Assembly (NCBI RefSeq): GCF_014204525.1
Contig: NZ_JACHLP010000003.1
Location: 62,001 to 126,000 of the forward strand
DNA length: 64,000 nt
Origin: Roseateles oligotrophus
Lineage (GTDB): Bacteria > Pseudomonadota > Gammaproteobacteria > Burkholderiales > Burkholderiaceae_C
Reading direction: 5' to 3'
How positions within the stretch are numbered: position 1 is the first letter of the stretch; every line of letters begins with the position of its first letter. The translations under genes were made by a program, and so were the position numbers. Of the stretch, positions 1-7,739 are shown one piece after another. The notes below the pieces were generated by a model. The model was not told the DNA's origin. It saw only the letters and a program-made list of their open reading frames with translations, and ran no database searches.

Positions 1-1037
1 GCCTGGGCGCGGGCGCGGTCCTGGGGCGGGCTGTCGGCAAAGCTTTGGGCCAAGAGCGTGCTGCCGCCCACAAACATCAGGTTCCAGGCCAGGCCGTTGA
101 GGGCCAGCGCCAGGCCGAAATGCGGCAGGGTGAGGCCGCTCAAGGCCACCGCACTGCCCAGGGCAAACAAGGCCGCGCCCAGCAGCAGCACAGTCCGCAC
201 ACCCCAGCGCGCGATCAGGCGGCCGCTGAAAAAGCCCGGCGCAAACATGGCGAGCAGATGCCACTGGATCACCGCCGCCGCCTCCCCCACACCCAGGCCG
301 CAGCCCAGCACGGCCAGGGGCGTGGCCGTCATCACAAACATCATCACGGCATAGGACACCAGGCTATTGCCCGCCGCCGCGATAAAGGCCGGGCGGCGCA
401 GCAAGCTCAACCAGGGCGTGGGCCGGGCCTGGCCGGCGGCCGGCGCGGCGGGCTTGTCCATGCGCGCCCCGGCCAGCACCAGGGCGGACAGCAGGGCCGC
501 GCCCAGCACGCCCAGATAGGAGCCGGCAAACGTGTGCGGCGCCAGCGCATCGCGCGCCCAGGCCGCGAGGCCCGGGCCCAGCAGGGCGGCCAGCACGCCG
601 CCGCCTATCACCCAGGCGATGGCGCGGCTGCGGAAGGTCGCCGCCGCCACCTCGGTGGCGGCAAAGCGGTAGTACTGGGCGCTGGCCTGGAACAGGCCTT
701 GCAGCAAACAGGCCAGGCAGAACAGCGCAAAGCTGCTGCGCACAATCGCCCAGGCCGCCAGGCCGCCGCCCAGAGCGCCGCAGGCGCAGCCGAGCAGGAA
801 CAAGGGCTTGCGCCCCCAGCGTGCCATGGCCAGCGAGACCGGGATGGTGCTGAGGGCCGTGGCCACGGTCACCAGGGCAAACGGCAGGGTGGCCAGGCCG
901 GCGCTGGGCGCCAGCTGCAGGCCGACCAGGCCGGTCAGGGTCAGGCCGATGGCGGAGGCGCAGACATACAAGGCCTGGGCGGCGATCAGCAGGGCCACGG
1001 GGCGCTGCTGCGGGGCGAGGATGGCGGGGGTTTTCAT
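1..1037 (-). CDS. MFS transporter, 3' end cut by window edge
   Basis: The reverse strand reads as a highly hydrophobic protein starting MKTPAILAPQQRPVALLIAA and continuing through repeated transmembrane segments. A basic loop between helices 2 and 3 (AMARWGRKPLF) matches the family signature of the major facilitator superfamily, so this is a predicted inner-membrane solute or drug exporter. The substrate cannot be read from the sequence. About 345 codons are visible and the C-terminal end lies outside the window. The gene is divergent from the GlxA-type regulator that starts about 60 bp away, and a perfect palindrome lies between them, so the regulator probably controls this transporter. The long plus-strand open frames over this gene are Gly/Arg/Gln-rich shadows. 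Confidence 0.85.
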   Translation of the reverse strand, partial: MKTPAILAPQQRPVALLIAAQALYVCASAIGLTLTGLVGLQLAPSAGLATLPFALVTVATALSTIPVSLAMARWGRKPLFLLGCACGALGGGLAAWAIVRSSFALFCLACLLQGLFQASAQYYRFAATEVAAATFRSRAIAWVIGGGVLAALLGPGLAAWARDALAPHTFAGSYLGVLGAALLSALVLAGARMDKPAAPAAGQARPTPWLSLLRRPAFIAAAGNSLVSYAVMMFVMTATPLAVLGCGLGVGEAAAVIQWHLLAMFAPGFFSGRLIARWGVRTVLLLGAALFALGSAVALSGLTLPHFGLALALNGLAWNLMFVGGSTLLAQSFADSPPQDRARAQ

Positions 1038-1058
1038 GGCCTCAGTCTAGGATTTACC

Positions 1059-1080
1059 ATCATGTCTGTTCCGACATGAT
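1059..1080. promoter_or_regulatory. Palindromic candidate operator
   Basis: Perfect inverted repeat ATCATGTC / GACATGAT with a 6-base spacer (TGTTCC) in the divergent gap between the MFS transporter and the GlxA-type regulator. Its position suits an autoregulated divergent operator. Binding by the neighbouring regulator is inference. Confidence 0.5.
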
Positions 1081-1096
1081 TACCGCAATTTCTGCC

Positions 1097-2095
1097 ATGA
1101 ACTCAAAACCCAGTCGTCTCGTTGTGCTGCTGGCCTACCCGGGCTGCCAATCGCTGGATGTGAGCGGGCCCTGGGAGGTGTTCAGCAAGGCCGCCGCCCA
1201 TGCCGCCGACCTGAACGGTGCCGGGCCACCGGCCTACCGCCTGCAGCTGGCCTCGCCGCTGGGCGGCCCGGTGCGCTGCAACTCGGGCCTGCAATGGGCG
1301 GACTCCACCGCCCTCGCCCGCCTGCGCGGCCCGCTGGACACGGTGCTGGTGGTGGGCGGCGATGCCGGCGCCTTCGAGCCCGGCGGCGCGGCCCATGGCC
1401 TGCTGCCCTGGCTGCGGCGCAAGGCGCCCGAGGTGCGCCGCATGGGCAGCGTCTGCACCGGTGCTTTTGCGTTGGCGGCGGCCGGCCTGCTGCAGGGGCG
1501 GCGCGCCACCACGCACTGGCATTCCTGTGCCGAGCTGGCGCTCAAATACCCGGGTATTCGGGTGGAGCATGACGCCATCTTCGTGGCCGACCCGCCGCTC
1601 TACAGCTCGGCCGGCATCACCGCCGGTATCGATCTGGCCCTGGCCCTGGTGGAGGATGATCTGGGCCAGGCCGTGGCGCTGGCGGTGGCGCGCGAGCTGG
1701 TGCTGTATCTGCGCCGGCCCGGCGGGCAATCGCAGTTCTCGGCCGGCTTGCAGGCCCAGGCCAGAGCCTCGGACCGTTTCCAGGCCTTGCTGGCCTGGAT
1801 GCAGGAACACCCGGCGGCCGATCTGAGCGTGGGCGAGTTGGCCGCGCGCATGGCCTTGAGCGAGCGCCATTTCGCCCGCCAGTTCCAGCAGCAAACGGGG
1901 TGTACGCCGGCCCGCTTCGTCGCGGCCCTGCGCCTGGAGCGGGCCAAACACCATCTGGAGCAGACCCGCTGGCCGCTGGAGCGGGTGGCGCAGAAAGCCG
2001 GCTTCGGCTCGGTGGACAGCCTGCAGCGCAGCCTGCGCCAGCAGGCCGGCATCACGCCCGAGCAGTACCGCCAGCGCTTTGCGCGGCTGGCTTAG
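1097..2095 (+). CDS. GlxA-family transcriptional regulator (DJ-1/PfpI + AraC HTH)
   Basis: Predicted DNA-binding regulator of about 332 residues. The N-terminal half is a DJ-1/PfpI-type domain with the conserved GlxA segment SVCTGAFALAAAGLL followed by GRRATTHW. The C-terminal 100 residues form the double helix-turn-helix of AraC proteins (LSVGELAARMALSERHFAR and a second helix pair ending PEQYRQRF). An in-frame ATG at 1076 would add seven residues but lies inside the palindrome at 1059-1080, so the ATG at 1097 is preferred; no strong ribosome site decides it. GlxA-type regulators often act next to transporters or detoxification genes, which fits the divergent MFS gene. Its stop overlaps that of the convergent S41 protease gene by 4 bp. 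Confidence 0.88.
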   Translation: MNSKPSRLVVLLAYPGCQSLDVSGPWEVFSKAAAHAADLNGAGPPAYRLQLASPLGGPVRCNSGLQWADSTALARLRGPLDTVLVVGGDAGAFEPGGAAHGLLPWLRRKAPEVRRMGSVCTGAFALAAAGLLQGRRATTHWHSCAELALKYPGIRVEHDAIFVADPPLYSSAGITAGIDLALALVEDDLGQAVALAVARELVLYLRRPGGQSQFSAGLQAQARASDRFQALLAWMQEHPAADLSVGELAARMALSERHFARQFQQQTGCTPARFVAALRLERAKHHLEQTRWPLERVAQKAGFGSVDSLQRSLRQQAGITPEQYRQRFARLA

Positions 2096-3699
2096 CGTGG
2101 CAGGTGGAAAGCATTGCTGCGCACCGGCGAGCGCTTCAACTCCAGCGGCACGCCGCCCTCAGCCGAGCGCTTGACGCTGAAGCCCTTGGCCAGTTGTGGT
2201 GGGCAGACCCCGTTGATGCGGTGTTGCAGGGCTGCGGCCAGCATGGCTTCTTGCGGGGCACCCAGGGCGTTGCCGAGGTCGTCGGCCACCAGGCAACCGG
2301 GCACGCCGGTGGGGCCGCTGCCGGCGGGCACAAAGCCGTCGGAATAATCGCCAAAACCCTTGGCATTGACGCCGCCAAACTCGATCGGGAAATAGCTCAT
2401 GCCGCAGTTGTCCTTGGCGACGAAGCCGTAAGGCTTGCCGCAGGTCTTGCCGCCGATCAGGATCACCTCGACGTCCACCCCGCGCAAGCCGTTGATGAAG
2501 GCCTCGCTGGCCGAGCAGGTGCCGCTCTGCGCCAGCACATAGACGCGCTTGAGGTTCAGGCTGGGCAGGGGCTGCTCCAGCGTGCATTTGTAATTGGCGT
2601 CCAGGAGGCAGGACTGGTTGAAGAAGGCGTAAGAGAAGTTGTCTTTCTGGCGGCGGCTGTTGTAGCGGCTGGTCTCGAAGATTTTGTTCGCGGTCTGGGC
2701 CGAGCCCGCCACCATATAGGCCAGCTCGCTGGCCATGAAGAGCAGGCCGCCGCCGTTGTAGCGCAGGTCCACCACCAAATCAGACACGCCGGCTTGCTGG
2801 AAGCTGTTGATGGCCGCGATCAGCTGGGCCTCGCCCTTGGCGATGTGGTCGTTGAAGACCATGTATCCGACTCGCTTGCCATCCATCCCGGTCAGCACCT
2901 GGCTCAGCGGCACGGGGACCTTCTCCACCTCGGCGCTGAGCAGGCTGGTGTTGATGGCCTGGCCCAGGCCATTGCCGCGAGTGAAGGAGAACACAAAGCT
3001 CTTGCCCACGGCATCCGGGCTCAAAGCGTCGTTCAGCGTCACCAGGCCGGCGCTGTCATTGGTGTCGGCCGACACGCCGTTGACCGTAGCCAAGGTGTCG
3101 CCGCGCATCAGGCCGGCGCGTGAGGCCGGGCTGTTGGCGGCCACCGCGGCAATGCGGATCTGGCGCGGCGGCGTGCGCGAGCCCATGGTCCATTCGATGC
3201 CGAAACCGGCATCTACACCCGCCCGGGTCTCCTGATCCCATTTGGCCGTCGGGAGGGTGAAGCTGAAGCGATCGCGCTGGGCGCCGCTGGCCGTGCGTGC
3301 GGGCGTCAGCAAGGCGTCGAAATAGGCCTCCAGCGAGGCCTGCACATTACCGGCATTGCTATAGCTGGCCTCAGCGGGATTGACCACGGGCACCTCGTCG
3401 CGCCAGAGATAGGCTTCGTCGAAATAACTGCGCATCCACTGCTTCTCGACGCTCAGGCTGCCCACCCGCGAGGCCTGGGGCGCCAGGCTGTTTTCGGGCG
3501 CGCATTGCTGGGCATAAACGCTGCTGGGCTGCAGGCTGGCCGGTGGCAAGGGGCTGGGGGCCGGAGCGGGCGCAGGCGCGGGCTCGGGGCCGAACTTGGG
3601 CGTGCCGGCGTCCCCACCGCCACCACCGCAGGCCAGCAGCAAGAGGCTGGCGCTCAGCGCGGCAATGGTGGCCAAGGGCGAAGGGCAAACTGATCTCAT
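2092..3699 (-). CDS. S41-family C-terminal-processing-type protease, lipoprotein
   Basis: A 535-residue predicted secreted serine protease. It opens with a lipoprotein signal peptide (hydrophobic stretch then LLLLACGGGG, lipid Cys at about residue 24) and a Pro/Ala-rich linker. A PDZ-like segment follows (ANSPASRAGLMRGDTLATVNG), then the S41 core with DLRYNGGGLL and the Ser region GTCSASEAFINGLRG. A downstream Lys lies in GGKTCGKPYGF, consistent with the Ser-Lys dyad of the family. It probably acts at the inner face of the outer membrane or in the periplasm. It lies downstream of the NodB-caspase-TPR gene on the same strand after a 150-bp gap, so both being part of one envelope-related unit is plausible but unproven. 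Confidence 0.88.
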   Translation of the reverse strand: MRSVCPSPLATIAALSASLLLLACGGGGGDAGTPKFGPEPAPAPAPAPSPLPPASLQPSSVYAQQCAPENSLAPQASRVGSLSVEKQWMRSYFDEAYLWRDEVPVVNPAEASYSNAGNVQASLEAYFDALLTPARTASGAQRDRFSFTLPTAKWDQETRAGVDAGFGIEWTMGSRTPPRQIRIAAVAANSPASRAGLMRGDTLATVNGVSADTNDSAGLVTLNDALSPDAVGKSFVFSFTRGNGLGQAINTSLLSAEVEKVPVPLSQVLTGMDGKRVGYMVFNDHIAKGEAQLIAAINSFQQAGVSDLVVDLRYNGGGLLFMASELAYMVAGSAQTANKIFETSRYNSRRQKDNFSYAFFNQSCLLDANYKCTLEQPLPSLNLKRVYVLAQSGTCSASEAFINGLRGVDVEVILIGGKTCGKPYGFVAKDNCGMSYFPIEFGGVNAKGFGDYSDGFVPAGSGPTGVPGCLVADDLGNALGAPQEAMLAAALQHRINGVCPPQLAKGFSVKRSAEGGVPLELKRSPVRSNAFHLPR

Positions 3700-3849
3700 G
3701 CATTCCTCCTAAAACGGGCGGTTCTTGGGGCGCCTCGCGAACAATTCTTTTTTTTAGAACAAAGGCCTGCTGCCAAACGGGGAGACGTTTTTACACCCGC
3801 TGCGCGGCCTGGCCGGCCAGATTCCAGGGTAAATATCGCCGGCCGTCGA

Positions 3850-6597
3850 TCAATCGCCCGCCAGTTTCTGCTTGGCATAGGCCGCGCCCGGTCCGTTGGG
3901 CAGCAGGGCCAGATAGGTGCTGTAGGCTTTTTTCGCGCCTTCGGCATCGCCGCTCCTGGCCCGGGCGTCGCCCAGATTGAGGTAGGCGATGGCGCGCGAG
4001 CGGTCCATCTGGATGGCGTTCTCGAACCAGCGCGCGGCCTCCTTGAACTTGTCCTGCTTGTAGAAGACAAAGCCCAGATTGTTGGCGGCCAGCGCGAAGT
4101 CGGGGCGCAGCTTCAAGGCCTCGGTGAACTCGCGCTCGGCCTCAAGGTAGCGCTTTTCCTTGAAGTGCTGCAGGCCGCGGTCATTGGCGCGCTGGGCCAG
4201 CTGGCGCATGGAGCTGGGCATGGCGGCCGGCGTGACCAGTTTCTGGTCCTGGCCCTGCAAGTCCTTCAGGACCACGGTGGTGCTGACGGGCAGTTGGGCC
4301 GGCTTGTCGCCACCGGCCGCGGCCTGCGGCGGCGCGGCCACGGCATCGAGCTTGCCGTTCAGGGCGATGGCGTCGCTGGGCAGTTGCGAGGTCTGGGCGC
4401 TGATGAATTCGTCGTTGGCGGGCAGCTCAAAAACAAAGTCCCCGCCCTCCGATCCCGGCAGGCTGCCAAAGGCCGGCGTCTGCCGCGAGACGGCCGAGAC
4501 GGCCGGCCCCACATAGGCTGCCAGCTCGGTGGCGGTGATCAGGCCGTCGCCGTTCAGATCGCCCTTGCCGGCCAGGCCTTGCAGCAGGGTCCAGGTGAAG
4601 ACGGAATGGCCGTTCGGCCCGCCGTCGGCCACCAGTTGGTCGGCACCGCCGGCGGTCAGCATCTGGCGGCCGATGCGGCGGGCGTTGTCGCGCAGGAAGT
4701 TGGCCGAACCGCCGCCGCGCGTCAGGCCCAGGCCGCTGTAGCAGGCGTCCATGATGAAGAGCGCATGCTTGGCCGTCAGGCTCTCGGCGATGTTCTGCAG
4801 CTCGGTCATGGGGATGGCGTCGGTGGCGATCTTGCCGGGGTCGGAGTCCACCGGGATGATGTAGCCCAGGCTGCGGCCCGAGCTGAGCTGCAGGGTCGCG
4901 CCATGGCCGGCGAAGAAGACCAGCAGGCGGTCGTTCTTCTTCATGCCGCTATGCGCCAGCTTGTCGTGGAAGGCGCCCAGAATGCCCATGCGGGTGGCGT
5001 CCTGGTTGTCCAGGCTGATGACACGTTCGGGCGCGAAGCCGAACTTCTGGATCAGGGTCTCGCGCATGGCCTGGGCGTCGCGCACGGCGTACTGCAGCTT
5101 GGGCCATTTGGCGTAGTCGTTGATGCCGATGACGATGGCCCAGGAGTCGGCATAAGCCGGCGTCGCGACGGCAGCCGCGGGTGGCGCCTCGCGCTTGACG
5201 CTCTTGAACTTGGCGCCGTCCCAGCCGGCGAACTGATAGCCCTGGGCGCTGAGCTTTTCCAGGATCAGGGGCAGGGCCTTGACGGTGCGCTCGTGGATGT
5301 CGTGGAAGAGGATGATGCCGCGGCCCTCCTTCTCCACCGTCTTCAGCACCCGCTCGGCGATGGAGCTGGGCACCGGGTCGGCCCAGTCCATGGAATCGAT
5401 ATTCCACATCACCGAGCGCAGCTTGGCCTGGCCCAGGATCTCCATGCCCTCGGCGTTACGGGCGCCGTAGGGGAAGCGGAAGATGGGCGAGCGGCGCTTG
5501 TCCACCGCCTGCAAGAGGCTGTCGGTGCCGAGGATCTCCTGCTTCAGCGCATCGCCCGTGCGCTTGGACAGCTGGGCATGGGTGAGGCTGTGGTTGCCGA
5601 TGGCGTGTCCCTCGTCCAGCAAGCCCTGGCTGATCTTGGCCAGGCCGCCCAGCTGGGGCTTGCCTTGCGCATCGAGCCGGCCCAGATTGCTGCCCACCTG
5701 GAAGAACACGGCCGGCGCGCCGTACTGCTTGAGGATGGCGGTGATCTCCTCGGTATAGCTGCGGTGCGGGCCGTCGTCGAAGGTCAGCACGATGGTTTTG
5801 GGCGGCAGCTCCTTGCCAAAGACCTCGGCGTTTTCGCCCTCCTCCGAGGCGCTGGCCTTGGCCGTGGGCGGCAGGGGGTAGGGCGTGACGACGCCGTAGT
5901 CCTTCAGGATCTGCTCGCGGCTCAGGCTCTTCTTCAGCTGGGCGACATAGTCCTCCCACTTCTCGCGCTTGAGCTCGATGGCGCGGCTGCCCTCGAAGCG
6001 GCCGAAGATGCGCTGGATCTCCTTGTCGTAATTGCGCTCGATCTCGGCCAAGGCGTCCAGGTCCTCGCTGATGCGCTTGTGCAGCTTGATGGCCGGCAGG
6101 GTGGAATCCTGGGCAATATCGGTCTTGAGGCTGCGCAGCACTTCCACAAAGGCCAGACGGTCGGCGTCGAAGAGCTGGGCATCGCTCTCCATATAGTCCA
6201 GCAGGCCGGCGATCACGGCCAGGCGCTGGGCCTCACCGCCCTGGATCAAGCTGCGCAAGCGTTCTTCCAGCGCCAGCACCCGGGCCTGGTTCTCGTGGAA
6301 CAAGGCCTGGCCCACGGGCTTGGCGCGCTCGGCCACCTCGGGGCCAGCCTTGGCCTCGTCGGCAAACAGCACGATGATTTTTCGCTGCGCCTGCACCAGG
6401 GCGCGGGCCTGCTCCAGCAAAGGGGTCAAGACCTGAGCCTCGGCGCCCGAGGCACTGGCGGCGCTGGCGGCGACGGCCTCGGGGGCCTGAGCGCGGCCAG
6501 CCTTGGGCTGCAGGAATAAATGCCAGGCGCCGGCGCCCAGGCTGAACGTGGCCACGGTGGCCAGGGCGGCAATCAGAGTCTTTTTCTTGGCGAGCAT
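3850..6597 (-). CDS. Membrane-anchored NodB polysaccharide deacetylase - caspase (C14) - TPR fusion
   Basis: A 915-residue multidomain protein. Residues 8-28 form a single N-terminal hydrophobic anchor, and residues 55-235 are helical and charged (coiled-coil-like). Residues 265-465 form a complete NodB deacetylase domain: TFDDGP at 272-277, HSLTH at 336-340, RFPYGARN near 374, and the IILFHDIHERT motif near 428. Residues 484-700 form a caspase-like C14 domain with catalytic His565 (FFAGHG) and Cys619 (IMDACYSG). An EF-hand-type loop follows at 680-691 (D-x-N-x-D-G-x-I-x-x-x-E). The last 115 residues read as tetratricopeptide repeats. Combining a polysaccharide deacetylase and a caspase in one chain is unusual. 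Expected location is the periplasm, anchored to the inner membrane. Substrates are unknown. Confidence 0.9.
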   Translation of the reverse strand: MLAKKKTLIAALATVATFSLGAGAWHLFLQPKAGRAQAPEAVAASAASASGAEAQVLTPLLEQARALVQAQRKIIVLFADEAKAGPEVAERAKPVGQALFHENQARVLALEERLRSLIQGGEAQRLAVIAGLLDYMESDAQLFDADRLAFVEVLRSLKTDIAQDSTLPAIKLHKRISEDLDALAEIERNYDKEIQRIFGRFEGSRAIELKREKWEDYVAQLKKSLSREQILKDYGVVTPYPLPPTAKASASEEGENAEVFGKELPPKTIVLTFDDGPHRSYTEEITAILKQYGAPAVFFQVGSNLGRLDAQGKPQLGGLAKISQGLLDEGHAIGNHSLTHAQLSKRTGDALKQEILGTDSLLQAVDKRRSPIFRFPYGARNAEGMEILGQAKLRSVMWNIDSMDWADPVPSSIAERVLKTVEKEGRGIILFHDIHERTVKALPLILEKLSAQGYQFAGWDGAKFKSVKREAPPAAAVATPAYADSWAIVIGINDYAKWPKLQYAVRDAQAMRETLIQKFGFAPERVISLDNQDATRMGILGAFHDKLAHSGMKKNDRLLVFFAGHGATLQLSSGRSLGYIIPVDSDPGKIATDAIPMTELQNIAESLTAKHALFIMDACYSGLGLTRGGGSANFLRDNARRIGRQMLTAGGADQLVADGGPNGHSVFTWTLLQGLAGKGDLNGDGLITATELAAYVGPAVSAVSRQTPAFGSLPGSEGGDFVFELPANDEFISAQTSQLPSDAIALNGKLDAVAAPPQAAAGGDKPAQLPVSTTVVLKDLQGQDQKLVTPAAMPSSMRQLAQRANDRGLQHFKEKRYLEAEREFTEALKLRPDFALAANNLGFVFYKQDKFKEAARWFENAIQMDRSRAIAYLNLGDARARSGDAEGAKKAYSTYLALLPNGPGAAYAKQKLAGD

Positions 6598-6676
6598 GCG
6601 GGCGGGATCTGCGGCGAGCGCTTCAATTCAAACCTCGTCATCATCGCCGCAAGTCGGCGCTAAATTTTGCCGCCAC

Positions 6677-7561
6677 TCAAGAACTTGCCAGCGGCTTGCG
6701 CGCCGCCGCCAGGCTCTCGGCCATCTGATTGAACATGGCCTCCTGCAAGGCCAGCTTCTTGCGGCCTTCGGAGCGTTTCTTGGACGGCATGGCCTCGATG
6801 TCGATGAAGGGCGCGGCCAGGCTGGGCAGCTGGTAATTGCCGTCGGGGCGGGCCTGCGCCTCCATCTCCGTCCACATCTGGTCGTAATTGGAGCTGATGT
6901 GCCAGCGCCGCCAGAGATTGATGCTGATGCGGTTGACATTGCTCACCAGCAGCAGCTGCGGGCAGCCCAGCAGATGGGCAAAGTGCCGCGCCGCCAGCAC
7001 CAGCAGGCCGGCCGGCCGGGTGCTGAAAAGGTCGCGGGTGGCCTCGCGCACCATCTCGCGGGCGGCCTCGGTGGCCTTGCCCTGCAGGCGGCCCAGCATC
7101 AGGCAGGGCTCGCCGTCCTGGCGGAAGAACACCAGGGAGGCGGCAAAGAGGTACTCACCCTTGTAGACCAGGCGCAGGCACAGCTCGCCCTCGCGGTGGC
7201 CTTCGTGAATGGCGCTCAGCTCCAGGCGCATGGGCGCGCCGGACTTGCACTCCAGCTGCGCCAGCAGCACGGGCTCTTGCGAGGCCTGGCGCACCCAGTC
7301 GGCCAGGCCGAATTCGCTCAGGAAGCGATAGTGGGCGATCAGCACATCGACCCGCCTGGCGCAGCTCAGGCGGGTGGACAGATAGGGCCGGTAGATCTTG
7401 CTGTGGGCGAAGGGGAACTGGCCCAGCTTGTCGTGCAGGATATCGCTCTCGCGGATGAACTGCGTCCAGCGCTGCGTCTGCCTGGGGTGCAGCAGGCTGC
7501 CGATCAGGATCTTGGCGCGGTCCTTGGGTTTCATGGCGACCCGGGCAGGTTTGGATTTCAT
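6677..7561 (-). CDS. VirK/YbjX-family (DUF535) protein
   Basis: Predicted 294-residue cytoplasmic protein that resembles the VirK/YbjX (DUF535) family. Family-like stretches include FAHSKIYRPYLSTRLSCARR near the N-terminus, then HREGELCLRLVYKG and LGRLQGKATEAAREMVREAT. Near the C-terminus is LLLVSNVNRISINLWRR. Family members are linked to envelope stress and virulence in enterobacteria, but the biochemical role is unknown. The ATG at 7561 gives a sensible N-terminus; an internal ATG at 7534 is possible. Longer upstream readings lack family similarity. It lies 79 bp upstream of the NodB-caspase gene on the same strand and is divergent from the M16 peptidase gene. Confidence 0.75.
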   Translation of the reverse strand: MKSKPARVAMKPKDRAKILIGSLLHPRQTQRWTQFIRESDILHDKLGQFPFAHSKIYRPYLSTRLSCARRVDVLIAHYRFLSEFGLADWVRQASQEPVLLAQLECKSGAPMRLELSAIHEGHREGELCLRLVYKGEYLFAASLVFFRQDGEPCLMLGRLQGKATEAAREMVREATRDLFSTRPAGLLVLAARHFAHLLGCPQLLLVSNVNRISINLWRRWHISSNYDQMWTEMEAQARPDGNYQLPSLAAPFIDIEAMPSKKRSEGRKKLALQEAMFNQMAESLAAARKPLASS

Positions 7562-7739
7562 GGGCAGAGGGCGGCGCAGGCGGAAGGCTTGGGGGGGGTC
7601 CAAGTGAATTGGGCGATAGGCAGTCAATCTGCAGGTAGCGGATTGTCTCTGAGTTTTCCGCTGCCCAAGCATTGCCGGGCAGCGCGCGCTGCTACCCTTG
7701 CGCGCCTGCATCCCCAAGAACGCCCGGAAGCCAAGAACA

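Noticed and set aside
45-1079. Long plus-strand open frame opposite the MFS gene
   Set aside because: Its product is Gly/Gln/Arg/His-rich without structure, while the opposite strand encodes a clear membrane transporter.
3745-3765. T-run between inverted GTTCT/AGAAC arms as terminator of the caspase gene
   Set aside because: The stem is only five bases and the T-run would lie inside the loop, so it is not a convincing terminator.
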